NCBI RefSeq assembly: GCF_900187355.1
Contig: NZ_LT906451.1
Location: 62,001 to 126,000 of the forward strand
Source: Legionella lansingensis
GTDB lineage: Bacteria; Pseudomonadota; Gammaproteobacteria; Legionellales; Legionellaceae
Reading direction: 5' to 3'
DNA: 64,000 nt
Part shown: positions 44,800 through 53,561 of the stretch, piece after piece
Position numbering within the stretch: position 1 is the stretch's first letter
Layout: each line of letters opens with the position of its first letter
Notes under the pieces: model-generated
Told to the model about the DNA's origin: nothing
Database searches by the model: none
What the model saw: the letters and a program-made list of their open reading frames with translations, nothing else
Translations under genes and position numbers: made by a program

Positions 44800-45996
44800 T
44801 TAAAGTTCCTCTGATAAACATAAACCAAGGACACTCAAAATGAAATATCCAGTCGCGCTATTGAACATCAGGGAATCCGAAAAGTTACCAATCAGCATCA
44901 GGGCTAAAATACCTAGCGCTGGAATGCGCAAAGTAGGCAAATACCAACTGCGGAAAAACAGTATAGTGAGAAGCATTAAAAAAAGACCCAGACCGATAAA
45001 ACCTTGTTCAGTCGTGATAAGCCAATAATCACCGTGAGGATGAACAACATTGGCATGCAAGTTCGGAAGAGGATTATCCTGATAGAAACGAAAGGAGAAA
45101 CTGCCTGCTCCATTTCCAATCAAGGGTCGTTTCTTAATAAGGGATTCAGCATATTGATGAAGTTGAAGACGGAATCCCACGTTAGTATCTTTTTCATTTT
45201 TTTTATATTTTTTTAGATCATCTTTAACCGCGCGAACGCCTTCTTGCAATGTCGGACTAGTATAAAAGGCAACGGGTAAAAACAAGGTGCAGCATACTAA
45301 GCCCAGTGCAAATTGTTTGCGATTACAATACTGAAGAGCCAAGAACAACATTAATAGAGGCATCAGAACATAAGCCGTTCTGCTGGTATTAGCATATACG
45401 ATTTGGAACAGAAAGAGAGAAAGAAATAAGGCCCAAAGTAAACGATGACCATTTTTTTTCTCAAGGAACAACCAGGCGCAGAGATACGCCCCGTAAACCA
45501 TCATGAAGCCAGTGAAAATATGATTAAAAAACACAGCGCCAGGGTCATGAAGGGCATTTGAATAAAACCCGAAATATTGTGCAATAGAGAGTAGACAAAC
45601 GAGAAGCAGCCCTGATAATAGCGCAAATAGTGCTGGATATTGAGCCCTGGTAAGATGAAATGCGGCAACTAATACAGGCAAGGATAAGTATTTTAGATTT
45701 TTCCTCAGTATAACGTATTGTTCTTTGCTTGAAGCTGGGCTCCAAAGACAGCTGATTAAGATAAACAAAAGAAATAGGATAAGTGCTTTACACCAGGGTT
45801 CAGACCATATCGCGCGAAATGTATTCTGTGCCGAGGAATTCATGAACAGTGGCACGAGCAATCCAGTGAAACAAATCGCTCTGAGAGATAGGCTCACTGG
45901 GATGAAAAAAAACAAGGCAACTAACAAAACAATTATGCATGTATTTAGCGATAGTGAGTCACGAAATCGATGATAAAGGAGTTGAGTTGTCTGCAT
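44800..45996 (-). CDS. O-antigen ligase/polymerase family protein (WaaL/Wzy)
   Basis: 398 aa with about twelve membrane helices and the large periplasmic loop of the Wzy_C family (about 285-325): RPLIGNGAGSFSFRFY, then NVVHPHGDYWLITTEQGFIGLGLF, including the conserved His-Pro-His in the loop. Such enzymes attach O-antigen to lipid A-core or join repeat units; which applies is not shown. The GTG start of the Stealth gene follows its stop directly. Confidence 0.85.
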   Translation of the reverse strand: MQTTQLLYHRFRDSLSLNTCIIVLLVALFFFIPVSLSLRAICFTGLLVPLFMNSSAQNTFRAIWSEPWCKALILFLLFILISCLWSPASSKEQYVILRKNLKYLSLPVLVAAFHLTRAQYPALFALLSGLLLVCLLSIAQYFGFYSNALHDPGAVFFNHIFTGFMMVYGAYLCAWLFLEKKNGHRLLWALFLSLFLFQIVYANTSRTAYVLMPLLMLFLALQYCNRKQFALGLVCCTLFLPVAFYTSPTLQEGVRAVKDDLKKYKKNEKDTNVGFRLQLHQYAESLIKKRPLIGNGAGSFSFRFYQDNPLPNLHANVVHPHGDYWLITTEQGFIGLGLFLMLLTILFFRSWYLPTLRIPALGILALMLIGNFSDSLMFNSATGYFILSVLGLCLSEEL

Positions 45997-46184
45997 AATA
46001 AGTGAACCTAAATGTTATAAAATCAAGAACCAAACCGATACTCGATTTTGAACGATTTTGTTCTATTTTTCCATTGTTTTTCTTTAACAGGGACTATGCA
46101 TCGTACTGAGAAATCCTCTCATCAACTGTAATTGAACTATTGCATGTAATTTGTTAGCTTACGAGCTTAAATTTTCATTAAGAT

Positions 46185-46332
46185 AATTAGGGTTTGTTGA
46201 CAATTGTTCCACAAGGCCTACGTGACGCGGCTTGTCCGCGTCATCCAGAGAGCTTGTGGGTACCGCGGACAAGCCGCGGTACGTAGGGATTTTCGTAAAA
46301 TTAAATATATGAATTGTCAACAAATCCTAATT
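46185..46332. repeat. Palindromic element with 21-bp terminal inverted repeats
   Basis: Ends AATTAGGGTTTGTTGACAAT... and ...ATTGTCAACAAATCCTAATT are inverted over 21 bp with one mismatch. The core holds GACGCGG-CTTGT-CCGCGTC and TACCGCGG-ACAAG-CCGCGGTA, i.e. hairpins like the CTTGA-loop family, and CCTACGTGACG facing GTACGTAGG. Lies between the divergent ligase and GT2 genes, so it could affect both promoters. Confidence 0.82.
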
Positions 46333-46382
46333 TAATTTGGGTGTCTATTTAGTTGTACGCTACAAATCAGGAAATACCCATT

Positions 46383-47144
46383 ATGCTGTCTAAAACTTAT
46401 CCTGTCTTGGTTATCCCTGCCTATAACCCCGATCAAAGGCTCATCGAATTATTACAAGAGCATAAACAATTAGGTTGGGAACAGGAATGTATCATTGTAA
46501 ATGATGGCTCTAATAAAAAGTCGATGCCGATTTTTACAGAATTAGAGCGAGCGAGCTATATTGTTTTACATCATCCACAAAATATGGGGAAAGGGGCTGC
46601 ACTTAAAACAGCCATGAAATACTACCTTAAGGTTTTTTCTATTCTCAGTCCTGGAATGATTACTGCAGATGCTGATGGCCAGCATGGTATTAAAGACATC
46701 GTTACTTTAAGTAAACAATTCCAACAAGAACCCGAAAAGTTGCACCTTGGTGTCCGCCAAATCACTCAAGGAGATGTGCCTTTACGCAGTAAAATTGGTA
46801 ATGCATTAACAAAATTTCTTTTTAATTTGATAACTAACAGTCGAATTCGCGACACGCAAACAGGTTTGCGATGTATCCCTCTTGGTTTAGTTAGACATTT
46901 AGTTGAACGTTCTACCAATCGTTATGAATTCGAGCTTGAAATGTTGTTTATTGCTAGAAAGCATCATTTTCAAATTAAACAGACGCCCATTGAAACGATT
47001 TATATTGATAATAACAAAGGCTCCCATTTCAATCCTTTGCTTGATTCTTTGCGTATATGTTTTATTTTTTTTCGTTTTTTGGGGTGGCGATTTCCGCGCA
47101 ACGTCTTGAAATCCAATCCCAAACAGGAGGCTCCGAAAGCGTAA
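46383..47144 (+). CDS. Family 2 glycosyltransferase (DPM1-like)
   Basis: 253 aa starting at the ATG at 46383 (GGAAAT upstream); the frame runs back 10 codons to a TTG. GT-A fold motifs: VIPAYNPDQRL near the start, IIVNDGSNK (about 38-46), ENMGKGAAL-like QNMGKGAALKTA, and ITADADGQHG with the metal-binding DAD (about 99-101). Similar to dolichyl- or polyprenyl-phosphate sugar synthases. It has no C-terminal membrane helix pair. Divergent from the O-antigen ligase gene. Confidence 0.87.
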   Translation: MLSKTYPVLVIPAYNPDQRLIELLQEHKQLGWEQECIIVNDGSNKKSMPIFTELERASYIVLHHPQNMGKGAALKTAMKYYLKVFSILSPGMITADADGQHGIKDIVTLSKQFQQEPEKLHLGVRQITQGDVPLRSKIGNALTKFLFNLITNSRIRDTQTGLRCIPLGLVRHLVERSTNRYEFELEMLFIARKHHFQIKQTPIETIYIDNNKGSHFNPLLDSLRICFIFFRFLGWRFPRNVLKSNPKQEAPKA

Positions 47145-47175
47145 AAAAAAATGAGAGGTTCTCTCAAGCTCTCAT
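47142..47175 (-). terminator. Rho-independent terminator for the methyltransferase gene (minus strand)
   Basis: On the minus strand: TGAGAG, an 11-nt loop, CTCTCA, then nine T. It lies about 93 bp after the methyltransferase stop and just beyond the convergent GT2 gene. Confidence 0.65.
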
Positions 47176-47267
47176 CTCCGTCTCTAAAGGAGGATCATGA
47201 AGCAAGCGTAGGCTGGGCTGTGAAGCCCAGCGGGGGATCCATAAGCAATAGGAACAACAAATGAATT

Positions 47268-48200
47268 TTATTTCTCTGCCACTACTGTCGGAAAAATATG
47301 ACATTCATCAAAATAAAATCTGATCCTCTTAAACCCCGCCAATTGCAATTGCTCTTCTGTTTCTTGAGTGGAGCTAAAGCATTGGAATTTAGCATGGATG
47401 ATATCAGCAAAAATAATCCGTTCTAGTAACAGATCCTTCGGGTTAATTTTTTCGAGTAACCATTCGCTATTGTGGTGAGCATGAGGTGGGTAACTCAAAA
47501 AGCTTGTTACGAGCTTGCCACCTGGTTTTAATGCTGTATGGAATTGGCGATATAAATTAACCACCCTGTCCTTGTCAGGTTCGTAGATATTCAAACCATT
47601 ACTTGAGATTAAATCAAATTCATTGTGTAGGTTAATATGCCAGGCATCTTTCTGTATGAATGTTGCAAATTGCGACACACGTTGTTTTTTAGCCAAGTCT
47701 TGTGCATCTTCTAGTGTTTGTGGATCGTAATCCAACCCAACTAACTCAATCTGGTCTATATTTTTAAAATTCAAATACAACAGCTCGCCCATTAAACCAC
47801 AAGGAATAGATGCAAGCTTAGCGCCATTATGAACTGCTTTTTGATTTTCTCTAAGAAAGATGGCAAAACGCTGCTGGGTGGCTAACATAATCGGACCCCG
47901 ATCCAAAATGAATCGCTCTAAAACGGTAAAAGGCATACCACGATTATTTTTTCCTGTTTTGCGCCCAAACCACGGATGCGTAAGCATATAGTGTGTCCAG
48001 TAGCCATTAACTCCCTGGTTTTGTAATAAAAATTGGCCGAATTCAAATTCGCTTAATTCATGAAGAATGTTAAGTTGCTCTGCCACAGTGACATGTTCTT
48101 TATCACCGCATTCTTTGATTCTTTCGCTGATTGCAGAAATGGTGTCTTGCAGATTTGTTGCGACTGATCTGTGAGAAATCAAACCCTCTTTTAGTGACAT
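47268..48200 (-). CDS. Class I SAM-dependent methyltransferase
   Basis: 310 aa, two parts: a helical N-terminal region (about 1-110) and a Rossmann methyltransferase domain, with SIPCGLMGELLYL (motif I position), VGLDYDPQTLEDAQ (motif II, acidic residue), FDLISSNGLNIY and LKPGGKLVTSFLSYPP. Substrate unknown. AGGAG is 5 nt before the second of two consecutive ATGs, so 48200 is used; 48203 is also possible. Single gene with its own terminator. Confidence 0.78.
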   Translation of the reverse strand: MSLKEGLISHRSVATNLQDTISAISERIKECGDKEHVTVAEQLNILHELSEFEFGQFLLQNQGVNGYWTHYMLTHPWFGRKTGKNNRGMPFTVLERFILDRGPIMLATQQRFAIFLRENQKAVHNGAKLASIPCGLMGELLYLNFKNIDQIELVGLDYDPQTLEDAQDLAKKQRVSQFATFIQKDAWHINLHNEFDLISSNGLNIYEPDKDRVVNLYRQFHTALKPGGKLVTSFLSYPPHAHHNSEWLLEKINPKDLLLERIIFADIIHAKFQCFSSTQETEEQLQLAGFKRIRFYFDECHIFPTVVAEK

Positions 48201-48237
48201 CATAGCTCCTGCTTGACTTAAAATTTAACCAGGGACT

Positions 48238-50928
48238 CTAATGTGCTTCATCCCAATCGTGACCTATACCAATTGCTACCTGTAAAGGAACAAACAGCTG
48301 TGCAGCGTGCTCCATTAATTCCCGAATTGTTTGCGTGGTTGATTCGACATGGTCTTTATGTACTTCGAAGATGAGTTCATCATGAACTTGCATGATCATG
48401 CAAGAATGAGGATTTGCCTGTGTGCTTTGCCATTTAGCAATGGCTATCATGGCTTTCTTAATAATGTCAGCGGCTGTGCCCTGCATTGGTGCGTTAATGG
48501 CCATACGTTCAGCCGCTTTTTGGCGTACCATGTTACGCGTATTAATTTCAGGCAAGTGCAGACGACGACCAAACAGTGTCTCAACATAGCCTTGTTCATG
48601 CGCCAACTGTCGGGTACGTTCCATATATTTAAGCACCCCAGGATAGCGTTTAAAATAGGAGTCCATATAGTTTTGGGCATCCTGACGTTCGATCCCTAGT
48701 TGCTTAGACAACCCAAAAGCTGACATACCATAGATTAAGCCAAAATTGATGGCTTTTGAGCGTCGGCGTTGCTCATGACTGACTTTATCTAATGGAATTT
48801 GAAAAATTTCACTAGCGGTCGCTGCGTGAATATCCCAACCCATGGTAAAGGCCTTAATTAAATTTTCATCTTGAGAGAGATGAGCCATAATACGCAATTC
48901 AATTTGCGAATAATCTGCCGCAAGCAAGACATGATCCGGTGGGGCGATAAATGCTTTACGAATCAAGCGTCCCTCTTCATTACGAATGGGGATATTCTGC
49001 AAATTAGGCTCACTAGAAGATAATCGTCCTGTGGCAGCAATAGCTTGGTTATAGCAGGTATGGACACGATGCGTGATGGGATTAATGCATTTAGGTAGAG
49101 CATCGATATAGGTACTTACTAATTTACTTAAGCTGCGATATTCAAGGATCACAGCTGGTAGACGATAATCAAAAGCAAGTTCCTGCAGCACCGATTCGGC
49201 AGTCGAAGGTTGTCCCGTAGGTGTTTTTTCAACAACAGGCAACTTAAGTTTATCGAAAAGAATTTCTTGCAGTTGTTTTGGTGAATTTAAGTTAAATGGT
49301 TTTCCAGCCAACTCAATGGCTTCTTGTTCAAGAGCAAGCATGCGTAATTTTAAGCGTTCACCATGTTTTGTTAATGTTTTCTCATCAATTAAAACCCCTC
49401 TAAACTCCATGTCAGCAAGTACAGTTAGCAATGGTATTTCGATTTCTTTGAGTACGGTTTCTAATGGTGCATCCAACATTGGATAAAGCTTGTGGTGCAA
49501 TCTTAAGCTGACCTCTGCTGCACCTGCTGCATAGGGAGCTGCTTGCTCCACAGGAATGGTGTCAAACGCTAACTGTTTTACTCCTTTACCGACAACATCT
49601 TCATAACTGATGGTTTTTTGTCCTAGATATTTTAGAGCCAAAGAATCACGATCATGTTTACTGGCACTGCTATTCAATACATAGGATTCAAGCATGACAT
49701 CAAAGGTAATTCCCTTAAGTGTAATGCCATATTTCTTCAGAACATTGTAGTCATATTTCAGATTTTGCCCGATTTTTCTTATGGCGGGAGCCTCTAAAAT
49801 GGATTTCAGGGTATTTAATACCATTTCTCGCGACAATTGCAGGCTGCCGTCTTTATGCGCCAGAGGGATATAGACCGGTTGCAGGTCTTTAGCAGCCAAG
49901 CCAATGCCAACGATTTCAGCATCTAGAGCATTGATATTGTTGGTTTGCGTGTTTATGAAAAATTCACTAGAGGCGTTCAATTTGCTAATAAGTTCTGCAA
50001 ATTGGTTTTCCGTATTGATTACTGAAACGCTGATTTGCAATGGTGGGACTAGTCCATTACTTGCAGCTTCCACTTCTTCTTCATCTAATAATTCTTTTAG
50101 CCAACCTTTAAACTCCATCTCACGAGTTAAGGAGATAAGACGTTCGCGATTGGCTTTTTTGATCGTTAAATCCGCTAAAATAAGCGGTAAATCCACGTCA
50201 GTCTTAATAGTAACCAGTCTTTTTGATAATGGTAAGTACTCTAAACTTGCGCGTAAATATTCACCAATCTTGCCACTGATTTTATCGGCGTTAGCTACTA
50301 AATGATCTAGAGATTGGTATTCTTGCAGCCACTTGGCGGCTGTCTTTGGACCGCATTTAGGCACGCCGGGAATATTATCGACGCTATCACCAATTAAGGT
50401 GAGATAATCAATGATTTGTTCAGGACTAACCCCAAACTTGGTTTTGACATTGTCAACGTTTAAGACCTGATTTGTCATCGTATTAACTAAAGTCACATGC
50501 TCATTAACCAGCTGGGTCATATCCTTATCACTAGTAGAGATCAAGACTGATTGACCTTGTGCTGTGGCCCAATGGGCTATGGTACCAATAACATCATCAG
50601 CTTCTACACCCTCAATCATTAAAATAGGTAAGCCCATGGCATCCAGCAGTGTTAGCAAGGGTTGAAATTGACAGCTTAAATCATCAGGCATTGGTGCACG
50701 GTGAGCCTTGTATTCCGGATACCAATCATCTCTGAATGTTTTTCCTTTTGCATCAAATATGACAGCGATTTTCTCTGGTTTGTAATCCTTTAATAGGCGC
50801 TTGACCATATTAGCGACACCATAGATCGCTCCTGTAGGCTGGCCTTTGGAGGTGGTCAGCGGAGGTAGTGCATGAAAGGCACGAAAAAAATAAGAAGATC
50901 CGTCAATAAGAATCAAAGGTGCCGTCAT
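48238..50928 (-). CDS. polA: DNA polymerase I, 3'-5' exonuclease site degenerate
   Basis: Gap-filling polymerase of replication and repair. The 896-aa protein has the 5'-3' exonuclease domain (1-270, e.g. EADDVIGT and GDSVDNIPGV) and an intact polymerase domain (DYSQIELR, RRRSKAINFGLIYG, VHDELIFEV). The 3'-5' exonuclease fold remains, but against E. coli Asp355 is Asn326, Glu357 is Gln328 and Asp501 is Ala470; only the Asp424 equivalent (Asp393) and Tyr497 equivalent (Tyr466) are kept. Proofreading is probably absent. It starts directly after the lpxD stop (TGAATG). Confidence 0.95.
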   Translation of the reverse strand: MTAPLILIDGSSYFFRAFHALPPLTTSKGQPTGAIYGVANMVKRLLKDYKPEKIAVIFDAKGKTFRDDWYPEYKAHRAPMPDDLSCQFQPLLTLLDAMGLPILMIEGVEADDVIGTIAHWATAQGQSVLISTSDKDMTQLVNEHVTLVNTMTNQVLNVDNVKTKFGVSPEQIIDYLTLIGDSVDNIPGVPKCGPKTAAKWLQEYQSLDHLVANADKISGKIGEYLRASLEYLPLSKRLVTIKTDVDLPLILADLTIKKANRERLISLTREMEFKGWLKELLDEEEVEAASNGLVPPLQISVSVINTENQFAELISKLNASSEFFINTQTNNINALDAEIVGIGLAAKDLQPVYIPLAHKDGSLQLSREMVLNTLKSILEAPAIRKIGQNLKYDYNVLKKYGITLKGITFDVMLESYVLNSSASKHDRDSLALKYLGQKTISYEDVVGKGVKQLAFDTIPVEQAAPYAAGAAEVSLRLHHKLYPMLDAPLETVLKEIEIPLLTVLADMEFRGVLIDEKTLTKHGERLKLRMLALEQEAIELAGKPFNLNSPKQLQEILFDKLKLPVVEKTPTGQPSTAESVLQELAFDYRLPAVILEYRSLSKLVSTYIDALPKCINPITHRVHTCYNQAIAATGRLSSSEPNLQNIPIRNEEGRLIRKAFIAPPDHVLLAADYSQIELRIMAHLSQDENLIKAFTMGWDIHAATASEIFQIPLDKVSHEQRRRSKAINFGLIYGMSAFGLSKQLGIERQDAQNYMDSYFKRYPGVLKYMERTRQLAHEQGYVETLFGRRLHLPEINTRNMVRQKAAERMAINAPMQGTAADIIKKAMIAIAKWQSTQANPHSCMIMQVHDELIFEVHKDHVESTTQTIRELMEHAAQLFVPLQVAIGIGHDWDEAH

Positions 50929-51978
50929 TCAATCTGTCTCTTGTTGTGCTAAACGCTGACTAAGCTGGTCAACTTTTTCGCTTAAATTCTTTAAATTTTT
51001 ACGCATCAAAGGGATGCGTGAGAGAGATAATTCCTGTTCGATTGCTTTATCTTTGGGGCGAGCAGGATTACCCAGATACACATTTCCTTGTTTTAGATGT
51101 TTTCTTGGTGGAACACCGGCGCGAGCGCCTAAGATTACGCCATCGTCAATATGTACGTGATCACTTACGCCAACATTGGCGGCAAAAATGACATTGTCAC
51201 CACTGGTGGTACTCCCTGCAATGCCAGTAAACGCACAGAGAATATTATGTTTTCCGAGTTTTACTCCATGAGCAACTTGCACTAAATTATCAATTTTGGT
51301 ACCTGTACTAATGACTGTGGCACCCAAGGTGGCTCTATCAATCACCGTGTTGGCACCTATTTCCACATCATCTTCAATCACTACATGTCCTACATGAGGG
51401 ACCTTTAAATGGTGATTATCTACAAAAGTATAGCCAAATCCATCCGATCCAATCACTGTTGATGCATGAATAGAAACACGAGAACCGATTTGACATTGAT
51501 CGTAAATGGTTACGTGAGGATGAATAGTGGTGCCGGAACCGATAACCACATTTTCACCGATGTGGACGTGACTTTTAATGATGCAATCGTCACCAATGGT
51601 TACCCCTGACCCAATGACAACATAAGCGCCGATATTTACATTGTTACCCAAAATGGCATCTTCAGCGATGATGGCTGTGGAGTGGATATGGGGACGGGGT
51701 TTGGGGGATGGATAAAAATGATTCAATAATTGAATAAAGGCTTTAAAGGGATGAGCAACTTGAATCACAGGTTTTATTTCGCTGGTGATGGTACTGCTAA
51801 CTAGGATCGCTGTGGCATCTGAATGCTCTGCTAATTGCAAATTCTCATCTCCATCCACAAAAACCAAGGAACCAGCAACAATATTATCAATCGGGGCTAA
51901 GGAAGAAATATTAATTTTTTCATCACCAATCACCGTACCATTAACTAAAGCGGCTATCTCATACAACGAAACATTCAT
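50929..51978 (-). CDS. lpxD: UDP-3-O-(3-hydroxyacyl)glucosamine N-acyltransferase
   Basis: Adds the second hydroxyacyl chain in lipid A synthesis. The 349-aa protein has the LpxD N-terminal domain, a long left-handed beta-helix of hexapeptide repeats (about 95-300) and the active-site His in [11 protein letters not shown]. No lpxA, fabZ or bamA is adjacent, unlike the classical lpx cluster, so this may be one of two LpxD paralogues known in Legionella. AGGT is 7 nt before the ATG. Cotranscribed with polA. Confidence 0.93.
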   Translation of the reverse strand: MNVSLYEIAALVNGTVIGDEKINISSLAPIDNIVAGSLVFVDGDENLQLAEHSDATAILVSSTITSEIKPVIQVAHPFKAFIQLLNHFYPSPKPRPHIHSTAIIAEDAILGNNVNIGAYVVIGSGVTIGDDCIIKSHVHIGENVVIGSGTTIHPHVTIYDQCQIGSRVSIHASTVIGSDGFGYTFVDNHHLKVPHVGHVVIEDDVEIGANTVIDRATLGATVISTGTKIDNLVQVAHGVKLGKHNILCAFTGIAGSTTSGDNVIFAANVGVSDHVHIDDGVILGARAGVPPRKHLKQGNVYLGNPARPKDKAIEQELSLSRIPLMRKNLKNLSEKVDQLSQRLAQQETD

Positions 51979-52057
51979 TAAAGTACCTTATAATCGTGCA
52001 AAATATCGCGATTATAACTCGATGCTGCTTTAGTTGCGAATCTTTATCTTTTACTGG

Positions 52058-52215
52058 GTGCGATTAAAACGGCGGTTTTTCGGCCTGAGGAGCCATGATA
52101 GTGGCGTCTAGAAGGCTTTTGCATCATCTAAAGGCCCTTCGAGGACCTCAGGATAGGCTTCGAGACGGCGTAAACGCCTCCTCAGCCCGAACGGAATTTT
52201 TATAATAAGTCGCAC
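52058..52215. repeat. Palindromic element with A1/A2-like end and CCGTTCGGG core
   Basis: Left end GGGTGCGATTAAAACGGCG resembles the GGGTGTGATTAAAACTGCG ends of A1 and A2; GTGCGA (52058-52063) faces TCGCAC (52210-52215). The core from 52131 to 52195 (AAGGCCCTTCGAG, then GGCTTCGAGACGGCGTAAAC and CCTCAGCCCGAACGG) is almost the same as the core at 58.99-59.05 kb. Lies between lpxD and the ketosynthase gene. Confidence 0.78.
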
Positions 52216-52228
52216 TTTTCAACGCTTT

Positions 52229-53452
52229 TTATATCCTTCGTAACAGTATCGCGGCGTTTGCACCGCCAAAAGCAAAATGATTCGATAAAGCGATATTAAT
52301 CGGTTGTTTGCGAGCATGATTGGCTACATAATCCAAATCGCAAGCGGGATCAGGTTCGTGTAAATTGATGGTGGGTAACAATGTATCGTGTTGTAAACTT
52401 AATGCAGTGGCAATAATTTCCATTGCCCCTGCTGCACCAATGGCATGGCCTGTCATTGCTTTTTGTGCCGTAATAGGGATTTCATAAGCACGTTTACCAA
52501 AGACTGCTTTGATGGTTTCCGTTTCTGTAACGTCATTTAATTGAGTGCCTGTACCGTGAGCATTAATGTATTGAACATCGCCAATAGTAAGCTTGGCGTC
52601 GTCTAATGCATGATGAATAGCGCGGACTTGACCTTTCATGTTAGGCGCGGTGACATGATAAGCGTCGCAGCTGGCGCCAAACCCGATAATCTCCGCGTAA
52701 ATTTTAGCCCCCCGTGCTTTTGCATGCTGCAATTCTTCCAGAATTAAAATACCAGCACCATCTGCCATCACCAAGCCGTCGCGGTTTTTATCAAAAGGGC
52801 GGCAAGCTAGGCGAGGATTTTCGTTTTGTGTGGACATGACGCGTAACCTACACCAAGCAGCCATGATTGTTTCCCAAAGTAGGGATTCTGTTCCCCCACA
52901 CAAAGCGATAGGCAATTGACCATGGGCAATTTGTTGATAGGCATAGCCTATGGCTTCTGCCGAAGATACACAAGCATTAGAAATGGTTGAATTGGGTCCT
53001 CCAAGGCCAAAAGCGATAGCAATGTGATTTGCCACCGAGTTTGGCATGCCGCGAATGACACTTAATGGAGGAACTTTTTTCCAACTTTGAGTAAAAAAGA
53101 GTTGATAAGCTCCTTCCAACTCGGGTGTTCCACCCAAACTCGTACCAATGTACGTGCCGGCCTTATTCAATTCCGCAGGCGTTAAACCGGATCGTTCAAT
53201 CGCATGATGAGCACAGAAAAGCGCGTATTGAGCGACTCGAGGATAGCGTTTTGAGTTGGCAAATTCTGGCAAATGAGCCATAGAAAGGTTTTTAATTTCG
53301 CCGGCGATTTGTGTTGGATAGGGGGAAGGATCATAAAGCTGAATACGCTCAATTCCACATTGACCATTAATTGCTGCTTCCCAGAAGGCTTCCAGTCCAT
53401 TACCAATGGAAGAAACTATCTCCATCCCAGTGATTACAACCCTTTTTTTCAT
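52229..53452 (-). CDS. Beta-ketoacyl-ACP synthase, FabF/FabB-like
   Basis: 407 aa, thiolase fold condensing enzyme. The catalytic triad is present: Cys161 (ISNACVSSAEAIG), His299 (NAHGTGT) and His336 (TGHAIGAAG). Start chosen at ATG 53452, directly after a GGGGAAGGA ribosome binding site; the frame runs 10 codons further. No fab gene is adjacent, so it is probably a paralogue with a special acyl chain (lipid A, secondary metabolite) rather than the main FabF; this is inference. Confidence 0.88.
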   Translation of the reverse strand: MKKRVVITGMEIVSSIGNGLEAFWEAAINGQCGIERIQLYDPSPYPTQIAGEIKNLSMAHLPEFANSKRYPRVAQYALFCAHHAIERSGLTPAELNKAGTYIGTSLGGTPELEGAYQLFFTQSWKKVPPLSVIRGMPNSVANHIAIAFGLGGPNSTISNACVSSAEAIGYAYQQIAHGQLPIALCGGTESLLWETIMAAWCRLRVMSTQNENPRLACRPFDKNRDGLVMADGAGILILEELQHAKARGAKIYAEIIGFGASCDAYHVTAPNMKGQVRAIHHALDDAKLTIGDVQYINAHGTGTQLNDVTETETIKAVFGKRAYEIPITAQKAMTGHAIGAAGAMEIIATALSLQHDTLLPTINLHEPDPACDLDYVANHARKQPINIALSNHFAFGGANAAILLRRI

Positions 53453-53561
53453 TCCTTCCCCTTTGGCGCTTTCCCGTCGCAAAATTTTAAAGCCAAATAC
53501 TAAAGGTGCTTTGGAAAATCTGTCAAGCGCAATTCTTCATCTGGAACACTGTACTTGCTAT

